Of a stretch of 48,407 nt of DNA, positions 41,188 to 47,315 are shown one piece after another; positions within the stretch are counted from its first letter, which is position 1; each line of letters starts with the position of its first letter. Both the position numbers and the translations under genes were made by a program. Location of the stretch: positions 1-48,407 of the IMG/VR virus record IMGVR_UViG_3300046458_000150; one strand, given 5' to 3'. A model generated the notes under the pieces. The model searched no databases, was not told where the DNA came from, and saw only the letters and a list, made by a program, of their open reading frames with translations. This DNA is from a virus.

Positions 41188-42737
41188 TTTAACTCCTCCT
41201 CTACAGACTCAAGCAACTCGATGATATTTTTATCTGTAGAAACCTCAACTCTAGCCTTTCTAAAAAACGCCTTCACAAAGCGAGGAGATCCTTTGCTTTT
41301 ACTAATAATCACATCAAATTCATGGTCTTGAAGGGAATGACTAAGAGCTGTCGCAATCATATTTGACAGTTTCATTATTTCATCTGGCGACCACAACTGA
41401 AAATCGACAAACTGAATTTTATCATGAATTTTATTTCTATCAGGATGAACATCTTTTTTAGGGCATCTCAACGACGAAAACATCCATATCAATCGACCTT
41501 CTGCATTAGCAGTTTCTGCCAATATAATAAGCTGATATGCAATATCGATAAATCTCGTGTACTCCACTCCTGACGGGAGAGGAATTTCCTCAATTAAAAC
41601 TGCGACCGCACTTGGAGACACTAACGATGACATATATGGTCTGAGATAGCTTATCAGCGATTCAAGGCTTTCAACCTTCCCTATAGAATCGCATTCAACA
41701 CCGTTTTTTTCCAACAAAATTCGACATACTTCCCTCATCAGGGTCAGTGCGGAAGGAGCTTCAAAGCTATCCAAGGTAATATGATAAAATTTCCATTTTG
41801 AAAGCTCTACTAAACGCCTCAGCGAAGCCGTTTTACCAACCCCAGGCGGACCGCTGACCCAAACATGAGAGCTTTTTATAGCTTTAGACAAGCTCTCATC
41901 GGCACTACGGGGCAAATAGAATGGCTCAGCCACTTTCGTATAAGCATCAAACAAAACATCTCCCTCAGGAATCGCGGGGCCTGCAGCGCCCTCCAACGGA
42001 AAAAAATTTTGCACGAAGTTTTTGAGAAAAATAAACCTTAAATCCCCCGAGTCCTCGGGCTTGGTTACATTGATATGTCCGTACTCAATAAGAGTACGCA
42101 CATTATCCGCCCCTATAAATGGGGCTGCACTATCCTTTGAAACAATCGCATCCCCACCGGCAATCAAATTCAAAACCTTTATATCTTTCTCAACTTTCAA
42201 CTTGACCCAGTCAACATTTAAAGTATCTAGAAAGTCAGTTCGTTTACACAGTTGTTTTAAATGCGAATGACCGAATGAAAAAACTTTAGCAATGCTAGCC
42301 AAACCTGCCCCTGTCAAAGGAGAAGCATAGAGTAGCAAACCAAGGACTTTGTGAGTCCGCCCTTCTTTAACAGCCTCAAGAATGAAATGCCTAGATACAA
42401 TTCCACCCAAGCTGTGCGCCACAATAATTATTTCTTTTCCAGAATGCTTTGCTTCGATAAATGATTGCAAACCATTTGAAATCTCCTGCACTCCAGACAT
42501 TTTTTTCATAAAAGGAGCACGCCAAAGAGCCGTGGGATAGGCATAGCAATCATAAGCGATATGCCTTAACTCTGACGACTCACACAAAACCTTCAGCATG
42601 GTTCCCCAGGTTCCAGATGCCGACCCTGAGAGGCCATGAACAAATAGTATTACTTGATGCCCCTCACCCGTCCTGCTTGTGGGCGCATCATTTTTATCAG
42701 ACGAAAATATATTCCTTAGCTTTTTACCGATCCCCAT
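41184..42737 (-). CDS. Alpha/beta-hydrolase fused to a P-loop NTPase, first gene of the cargo cassette
   Basis: A 517-residue protein. Residues 27-245 form a PGAP1/SERAC1-like alpha/beta hydrolase: oxyanion LFVHGLSG, nucleophile Ser109 in VAHSLGG, and likely acid Asp196 (AGGDAIVS) and His221 (GHINV). Residues about 275-517 form a P-loop NTPase with Walker A SGPPGVGKTASLRR (Lys302) and an acidic VLIEEI. Hydrolase-NTPase fusions of this shape occur in STAND/NLR-like immune proteins. AGGAG is five bases before ATG. Base composition is low GC. The second gene overlaps by 4 bases. Lipase or esterase activity is inferred from motifs. Confidence 0.75.
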   Translation of the reverse strand: MGIGKKLRNIFSSDKNDAPTSRTGEGHQVILFVHGLSGSASGTWGTMLKVLCESSELRHIAYDCYAYPTALWRAPFMKKMSGVQEISNGLQSFIEAKHSGKEIIIVAHSLGGIVSRHFILEAVKEGRTHKVLGLLLYASPLTGAGLASIAKVFSFGHSHLKQLCKRTDFLDTLNVDWVKLKVEKDIKVLNLIAGGDAIVSKDSAAPFIGADNVRTLIEYGHINVTKPEDSGDLRFIFLKNFVQNFFPLEGAAGPAIPEGDVLFDAYTKVAEPFYLPRSADESLSKAIKSSHVWVSGPPGVGKTASLRRLVELSKWKFYHITLDSFEAPSALTLMREVCRILLEKNGVECDSIGKVESLESLISYLRPYMSSLVSPSAVAVLIEEIPLPSGVEYTRFIDIAYQLIILAETANAEGRLIWMFSSLRCPKKDVHPDRNKIHDKIQFVDFQLWSPDEIMKLSNMIATALSHSLQDHEFDVIISKSKGSPRFVKAFFRKARVEVSTDKNIIELLESVEEELK

Positions 42738-42911
42738 GGGCGCTCCTACATTTAAGAAGCGCCGATATACGATTTAGCATCATTTTCCATGCCATGACTA
42801 TGTTCATCCGTCAAATCAAAATGCAGCCATTACCTGCAAAATGATGCCTACAAACTGCCACTATGGCACAAACACGCAGCCTCTAAAAACAACCCATATG
42901 GTGGTTTAATC
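42738..42911. other. Leader and promoter region of the cargo cassette
   Basis: A 174-bp gap upstream of the divergent hydrolase-NTPase gene. The minus strand contains TTGACG near 42811-42816 that could be a -35, but no convincing -10 follows. No operator of the AACC-N5-GGTT type is present on the cassette side, so the cassette may be expressed in the lysogen. Confidence 0.35.
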
Positions 42912-42939
42912 TTGACAAATTAACCTTTAAGGTTAATTT
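42912..42939 (+). promoter_or_regulatory. Rightward early promoter PR with repressor operator O3
   Basis: -35 TTGACA (42912-42917), 16-bp spacer, -10 TAATTT (42934-42939). The perfect operator AAATTAACC-TTTAA-GGTTAATTT (42917-42939) covers the whole promoter. It is the strongest of three copies and is 5 kb from the repressor gene. Confidence 0.8.
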
Positions 42940-42975
42940 GGTGATCCTCAGTTCACCACAGAGAGAGGCGCCACC

Positions 42976-43152
42976 ATGCACACCACTGCCACCTTGCACG
43001 TCCACCCTGCCGCAGCTACTCCCCTCCAAATTTTTGATATTCGCCGATTGGCCCGTGAATTCGGCTGCGTTTTTGTCACCACCAAACCGAAGCTGAAGGC
43101 TCGCACTGCTACCGCCCCATTTTCCCCAAATGGCGGAGGGCACGCAGCATGA
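42976..43152 (+). CDS. Small early protein, first gene under PR
   Basis: A 58-residue basic protein from ATG at 42976 (MHTTATLHVHPAAATP) with the segment IFDIRRLAREFGCVFV and a lysine/arginine-rich C-terminal part. GAGAGAGG lies seven to ten bases before the start. It overlaps the next gene (ATGA). Common in Pseudomonas phage early operons; function unknown. Confidence 0.65.
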   Translation: MHTTATLHVHPAAATPLQIFDIRRLAREFGCVFVTTKPKLKARTATAPFSPNGGGHAA

Positions 43153-43739
43153 TCAAGTACAAAATCGACAACCGCACCCTGCAGTTGCTCAACGCCCAGG
43201 TCAACCTTAGCGAGACCTTCAACCACGTCCTCCGGACAGCGCCCAAGCTTGATTGCCTGGCGTTCCGTCTCAAGGTCGAACGCGGCACAACGGAGAGCAC
43301 CTTCGTCGTTGAACTGGGTAGCGAACGCCACACGCTGACCCTGCAGAACGACAAGAAAACGCACCTCAAGCTGGCCGACTTCATCGAAGAAATCGCCAAC
43401 GGCCCATTCGACGCAAGCAACACCAGTGACCTGGTGCAGCGCCCGCATGCCAGCCGCGGATACGGCCGCTTCGAAGTCTCGGACAAACAACGCGTTTTCG
43501 AACTGGTACGCACCGGCGGCGTGCTGAGCCTCGACATGGGCTTCGACTATCCCCTACAGGTCGCGCTGCACCGCACGCAATCGCGTTCAGGCGTCACCAC
43601 CATCCTGAGCATAGGCAACAAAAGGCCGCACACCCGCTGCTTCACCGCGTACGGGACCGATGTCGAGATCTACGGCAAGGTCACCGAGTCCATCAACCAC
43701 CTCGCTGCAGCGGCCACCCCAGCCGCGCACGCGGCATAA
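43149..43739 (+). CDS. Early phage protein of unknown function
   Basis: A 196-residue protein starting MIKYKIDNRTLQLLNAQVNL. The C-terminal half holds alternating beta segments (GGVLSLDMGFDYPLQVAL). No catalytic motif or membrane segment. Translationally coupled to the small gene before it. Confidence 0.7.
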   Translation: MIKYKIDNRTLQLLNAQVNLSETFNHVLRTAPKLDCLAFRLKVERGTTESTFVVELGSERHTLTLQNDKKTHLKLADFIEEIANGPFDASNTSDLVQRPHASRGYGRFEVSDKQRVFELVRTGGVLSLDMGFDYPLQVALHRTQSRSGVTTILSIGNKRPHTRCFTAYGTDVEIYGKVTESINHLAAAATPAAHAA

Positions 43740-43749
43740 GGAGGGCGCC

Positions 43750-44034
43750 ATGGAACGCAATCTCGCCCAAGCCGCAGCCCAGCTCGGTATCACCCGGCCA
43801 AAGCTCATCGCTCGCATGCAGGAAAAAGGCCTGCTCAACGAGAAAAACCTACCGGCTTACCCCAACCGTGACCGTGACTACCTGCGCATCAAGGACGGCC
43901 AGTGGTACCACGACCAGCTCGGCATGCAGTACTGCCAGTCGACCAAGGTGAAACAACCCGGCATCCGCTGGCTAGCCGAACAGTTGGGCATCGACCTGCC
44001 TGCCATTCCGGCAGACCACCGTGACGTGGCCTAG
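43750..44034 (+). CDS. KilAC-domain protein (stand-alone antirepressor C-terminal domain)
   Basis: A 94-residue protein. NLAQAAAQLGITRPKLIARM and RDRDYLRIKDGQWYH match the KilAC DNA-binding domain (PF03374) normally found at the C-terminus of phage antirepressors. Here only that domain is present. AAGGAGG is five bases before ATG. May modulate repressor or early promoters. Confidence 0.82.
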   Translation: MERNLAQAAAQLGITRPKLIARMQEKGLLNEKNLPAYPNRDRDYLRIKDGQWYHDQLGMQYCQSTKVKQPGIRWLAEQLGIDLPAIPADHRDVA

Positions 44035-44200
44035 GGAATACGCCCGCCAGATCATCGCCATGCGAACACGAGAGGAGCGCAACGCCGCGCTCCTCGAAGT
44101 GCCCGAACATCTGCGCGAGCTGACCAAACGGCACTGCCTGAACGCCTGGAACCACCCGGCCAGAAAACAACGCAAGGAGGCCCAACAAAGCCATGAGTAA
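44021..44200 (+). CDS. Small early protein
   Basis: A 59-residue protein from GTG at 44021 (VTWPREYARQIIAMRTREER), overlapping the KilAC gene by 14 bases and the next gene by 8. The pattern WPREYARQI with ALLEVPEHLRELTK is frequent in Pseudomonas phage early regions. Probably helical; function unknown. Confidence 0.65.
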   Translation: MTWPREYARQIIAMRTREERNAALLEVPEHLRELTKRHCLNAWNHPARKQRKEAQQSHE

Positions 44201-44510
44201 TACAGCCCAAAACCCGCTGCGCCTACAACCGGCTCCGGAGTCAGCCACCGTCGAACTGCTCTACCGCATCTTCGGCGACGTCCTGATCCCGCTGGAGAAA
44301 GTGCGCGAGCAGTACTTCCGCAACCTCAACGAGCAATCCTTCGTCGCCGAGATAAGCAGCGGCCGCATCCAGCTCCCCATCACCACGCTGGACACCAGCC
44401 GCAAGGCACCGAAGTACGCCCACATCCGCCACGTCGCCTCACTGATCGACATCCGCGCCTACAAGGCCGACGAAGACATGCAGCGACAGCAGGAAGAAAC
44501 CACCGAGTAA
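44193..44510 (+). CDS. PrtN-family activator, first copy
   Basis: A 105-residue protein. LLYRIFGDVLIPLEKVREQYF, PITTLDTSRKAPKYAHIRHV and SLIDIRAYKADED align by eye with the pyocin activator PrtN (PF11112): the L/MxxFGxxxIPLxxVCxxYF start and the QKAxxGIHLxDLAxYID end. It contains an HTH-like segment. May activate late genes in response to DNA damage. Confidence 0.78.
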   Translation: MSNTAQNPLRLQPAPESATVELLYRIFGDVLIPLEKVREQYFRNLNEQSFVAEISSGRIQLPITTLDTSRKAPKYAHIRHVASLIDIRAYKADEDMQRQQEETTE

Positions 44511-44567
44511 CACCTGAAACCGAACGGCTGCCACCACCAGCCAATGACACCACCAGGAGCACACCAC

Positions 44568-45047
44568 ATGACTGCAGTTCAGATCTGCGCACTGATAGCA
44601 ATCGCCCTTACAGCGGGCGCCCTCTACTGGATCGCCTACAGGGACGGCTTCAAAAGCGGCTGCATCGACGGCTATTCAAAGGGTTACAGCGAGGGCCATG
44701 AAGACGGGGGCATCGTCGGGTTTGAAGAAGGAATGAAGGAAGGTAAAACCAGACAGCATCATGAGAACTGGGAAGCGATGAAAAAATTGGAAGACTCTAC
44801 CTACGACGCTCGCGACCAATACAAGCAGCTTTACGCCCATTACGAGCGAGCCCTCGCTGCATCAAAACTGGGTGAACAAGAACGACTGACCCTACTGGAA
44901 ATCGCTGAGAAACTTCGGATCGCCTCTGAGACGTTCAGCGCCTTTCGCACCGGCAAAAAACTGGAATGCGACACCCGCGCCCTGCGTTATCAGGCGCTCG
45001 CCATCGCAGCGCTACTTGAGCCAGCAAATCAGGAGAGCGCCGCATGA
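44568..45047 (+). CDS. Small membrane-anchored phage protein
   Basis: A 159-residue protein with an N-terminal membrane segment (ALIAIALTAGALYWIAY, residues 7-23), a glycine-rich stretch with repeated GY/GxxEG pairs (GCIDGYSKGYSEGHEDGG), then a long coiled coil and a helical tail. The start is chosen by AGGAG eight bases before ATG. ATGA overlap with the next gene. Function unknown. Confidence 0.72.
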   Translation: MTAVQICALIAIALTAGALYWIAYRDGFKSGCIDGYSKGYSEGHEDGGIVGFEEGMKEGKTRQHHENWEAMKKLEDSTYDARDQYKQLYAHYERALAASKLGEQERLTLLEIAEKLRIASETFSAFRTGKKLECDTRALRYQALAIAALLEPANQESAA

Positions 45048-45403
45048 GCCTGACCTGCCCCCAATCCAACACCCACCGTAACCCGGCACACGCCCCACCA
45101 GCGGCTGATAAACCAACGCGCAATAGAACCTCGGAGGAAAGCGGTATGCAAAAGGACCAACAAAACACCCAATACACGACTGCTTTGCTCCGCAAGAAAA
45201 CCAGCGTCGACGCATTAGAAACAAACAGCCTCTGCTGCGCAGCAGCAGGCATTATTGCTCCTTCCAGCAGCACCACCGAGGCGCTTATATCCCACGAAAA
45301 GCTGCGCGAGGCAGCCACACCCAATGCAACGCTAACCGCTCAGAATCGCTCGCCCGCGCAGCTTGCTCAGGGGTATAAGCGTCCTTCATTGGAGGCCGCG
45401 TGA
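45044..45403 (+). CDS. Hypothetical phage protein
   Basis: A 119-residue low-complexity Ser/Thr/Ala-rich protein (MSLTCPQSNTHRNPAHAPPA). No recognised domain. Lies between two genes with 4-base overlaps (start and stop), which supports translation. Its stop overlaps the GTG of the methylase. Confidence 0.6.
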   Translation: MSLTCPQSNTHRNPAHAPPAADKPTRNRTSEESGMQKDQQNTQYTTALLRKKTSVDALETNSLCCAAAGIIAPSSSTTEALISHEKLREAATPNATLTAQNRSPAQLAQGYKRPSLEAA

Positions 45404-46155
45404 ATGAGCTGGCTCTTTTCGCAGGCGCTGGTGGCGGAATACTCGGCGGCCAGCTCCTCGGCTGGCGCACCGTCTGCGCCGTTGAGCGCGATGCCTACGC
45501 CGCACAGATTCTGGCGCAACGACAAACCGATGGATTGCTCCCGCCTTTCCCGATTTGGTCTGACGTGTGCAGTTTTGACGGACGACCATGGCGAGGACTT
45601 GTTGACGTGGTTTCGGGAGGATTTCCTTGTCAGGACATCTCGGCCGCGGGCAATGGTCTGGGCATCGCCGGCGCACGCTCTGGACTGTGGAGACAGATGG
45701 CACGAATTACCGATGAGGTACGACCGCGCTACGTCGAGTTGGAGAACTCACCGTTGCTTGTGGGAAGAGGTCTTGCCGTCGTGCTCGGTGACCTTGCCGA
45801 AATGGGGTATGACGCGCAATGGGGTGTTATCGGAGCGGCTGACTTCGCCGCTCCGCATCAGCGGAATCGAATCTGGCTCATTGCAGAGGACAGCACGCAG
45901 GCGCTGGCCAACGCCGGTGGCGAGCATGGCCAAGGGGTCCTCTCCTGCCGCATTGACTCGCCGATCCGGGGCAAACCGCACAAACGATCGCCTGGATCAT
46001 GCAGTGATGGCACTGGATGGTGGTCATCTGAACCCGGACTGGGCCGAGTGGCTGATGGGGTGGCCTATCGGCTGGACCGACTTAAAGCCATTGGCAACGG
46101 ACAGGTTCCAATCGTGGCAGCGAGCGCATTCAAGCTACTTTTCAACAGACAATAA
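45400..46155 (+). CDS. Phage C5 cytosine DNA methyltransferase
   Basis: A 251-residue methylase from GTG at 45400. Motifs in order: I (LALFAGAGGG), IV (SGGFPCQDIS with catalytic Cys), VI-like (ELENSP in place of ENV), VIII (QRNRIW) and X (LKAIGNGQVP). The target-recognition part is short, as in small phage enzymes. One Shine-Dalgarno sequence GGAGG (45391-45395) lies four bases before this GTG and eight bases before the ATG of another long frame in the same DNA. Confidence 0.9.
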   Translation: MNELALFAGAGGGILGGQLLGWRTVCAVERDAYAAQILAQRQTDGLLPPFPIWSDVCSFDGRPWRGLVDVVSGGFPCQDISAAGNGLGIAGARSGLWRQMARITDEVRPRYVELENSPLLVGRGLAVVLGDLAEMGYDAQWGVIGAADFAAPHQRNRIWLIAEDSTQALANAGGEHGQGVLSCRIDSPIRGKPHKRSPGSCSDGTGWWSSEPGLGRVADGVAYRLDRLKAIGNGQVPIVAASAFKLLFNRQ

Positions 46156-46171
46156 CCAGGAGGCCGCATGA
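45404..46171 (+). CDS. Overlapping 255-codon frame inside the cytosine methylase gene
   Basis: A second frame starts at ATG 45404, four bases after the methylase GTG, and stays open for 768 bases. It carries segments I know from separately annotated phage proteins: SVTLPKWGMTRNGVLSERL, WPTPVASM and WLMGWPIGWTDLKPLATD. Its ATG has better spacing to GGAGG than the methylase GTG. Its stop overlaps the next gene by ATGA, and AGGAGG for that gene lies inside it. It is therefore likely translated, though it could be a conserved shadow of the methylase. Function unknown. Confidence 0.5.
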   Translation: MSWLFSQALVAEYSAASSSAGAPSAPLSAMPTPHRFWRNDKPMDCSRLSRFGLTCAVLTDDHGEDLLTWFREDFLVRTSRPRAMVWASPAHALDCGDRWHELPMRYDRATSSWRTHRCLWEEVLPSCSVTLPKWGMTRNGVLSERLTSPLRISGIESGSLQRTARRRWPTPVASMAKGSSPAALTRRSGANRTNDRLDHAVMALDGGHLNPDWAEWLMGWPIGWTDLKPLATDRFQSWQRAHSSYFSTDNNQEAA

Positions 46172-46437
46172 ACACCCTTTTCCTGTTGATGGCCCAGTAC
46201 AACGGTCAGGCAGTTATTTCCCTGGATCGCGTATGCGCCGATTACATGAATCTGACCGTGGAGAAATTCAAGCATAAGCGCTTGTCGGGAGAGATCGATA
46301 TACCTGTGGTTCGCCTAGGTGCCAATAGCCAGAAAGCCGGGCTGGGCATCCACCTGAAGGATCTTGCCGACTACATTGATCGACAGCGTGAAAAGGCCAC
46401 TCGCGAGCAGAATCAATTGATGGGCAGGGTTGCCTGA
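46168..46437 (+). CDS. PrtN-family activator, second copy
   Basis: An 89-residue protein (MNTLFLLMAQYNGQAVISLDRVC) ending GIHLKDLADYIDRQREKA, close to the PrtN consensus from start to end. In P. aeruginosa, PrtN activates pyocin genes after RecA-mediated loss of PrtR. AGGAGG is four bases before ATG. It is the last gene of the early-right operon, before a strong terminator. Confidence 0.88.
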   Translation: MNTLFLLMAQYNGQAVISLDRVCADYMNLTVEKFKHKRLSGEIDIPVVRLGANSQKAGLGIHLKDLADYIDRQREKATREQNQLMGRVA

Positions 46438-46446
46438 GGAGCAAAC

Positions 46447-46478
46447 CAAAGAAGGAGAGCTCACGCTCTCCTTCTTTG
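46447..46478. terminator. Bidirectional terminator with perfect 14-bp stem
   Basis: CAAAGAAGGAGAGC and GCTCTCCTTCTTTG face each other across a 4-nt loop (TCAC). It separates the rightward early operon from the leftward PIN-like gene. Confidence 0.9.
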
Positions 46479-46487
46479 CGAAACGTC

Positions 46488-47315
46488 CTAATTGTAGAGA
46501 ACACCATCCGGTTTGAGCTTCAACCACCACTCACACAATTTTTTCTCTTTCGTGGCGAGAGCCCCTTCCAGCAGCCCCATCATCAGATACTGAGCGTCCA
46601 GAACATCGTGCCTGATGCGTTCTCTCAGCTTGGGCGTCATGACAGACGCGATACCACCAGGGTATTTAACCTTGAGATCCAGGACAAACAGCAATCCCAC
46701 CTGAAGCCATCTGAAGGTGATCCACTCATGGTCAATTCTGGCGACATTGGTTGATGAAAAAAACGGAGATTGCTTCAACAGCAACTCTGCCTTATGCCGC
46801 ACAAAATCAACATCGGTAAAAATCTTATCCTGAGCCTTCCCCTTTAGAGCGAGATAGTCCTTCTCAAGCGCTAGCTCAAATTCTGGAAACAGGATCGGAA
46901 TACTGTCGATCAGCGATAGCATCTGATCGGTATCCTCGTCGATTTCCTTCCTTTTCCTATCTAGGGCCTTGATCAGCTCCTCCGGAACCGAATAACCCGG
47001 ATTCCGATACAACGCCGTATGCGAGTGATCGATATTCCGTACATGGCTGCTGGGCAAACCGCAGGCTGCATTGCTTCGCTGTTCGTGGCGCATCAGAACG
47101 CCCGGAGTCGGAATCAATTCGAACGGTCTCGCCACATCCGGGAACTTGTAGAACCACTTTGCCCTGTCGGCATCGGTACCTTTCACCAACTCATACAGCA
47201 TAGCCTCAGTCATCAACAACCCGTGCGCTGATGCCAACTCGGTCATACTTTCCTTGGATACCGCCTGCAGATAGGACTTATCAACAACGACATTCGACTT
47301 AAAAGCGTTAGACAT
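46488..47315 (-). CDS. PIN-like nuclease candidate directly downstream of the integrase
   Basis: A 275-residue protein. The N-terminus NVVVDKSYLQAVS gives Asp12 at the end of a first strand; MTEAMLYELVKG gives Glu37. A C-terminal RHDVLDAQYLMMGLL gives Asp240 and GALATKEKK a possible fourth position (Glu257). The spacing of acids on strand 1, helix 2 and two C-terminal elements is that of PIN-like RNases (DUF4935-type). The ATG abuts the integrase stop codon with no gap, so they are co-transcribed. It lies outside the phage core modules. No antitoxin gene is adjacent. PIN assignment is by eye. Confidence 0.5.
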   Translation of the reverse strand: MSNAFKSNVVVDKSYLQAVSKESMTELASAHGLLMTEAMLYELVKGTDADRAKWFYKFPDVARPFELIPTPGVLMRHEQRSNAACGLPSSHVRNIDHSHTALYRNPGYSVPEELIKALDRKRKEIDEDTDQMLSLIDSIPILFPEFELALEKDYLALKGKAQDKIFTDVDFVRHKAELLLKQSPFFSSTNVARIDHEWITFRWLQVGLLFVLDLKVKYPGGIASVMTPKLRERIRHDVLDAQYLMMGLLEGALATKEKKLCEWWLKLKPDGVLYN

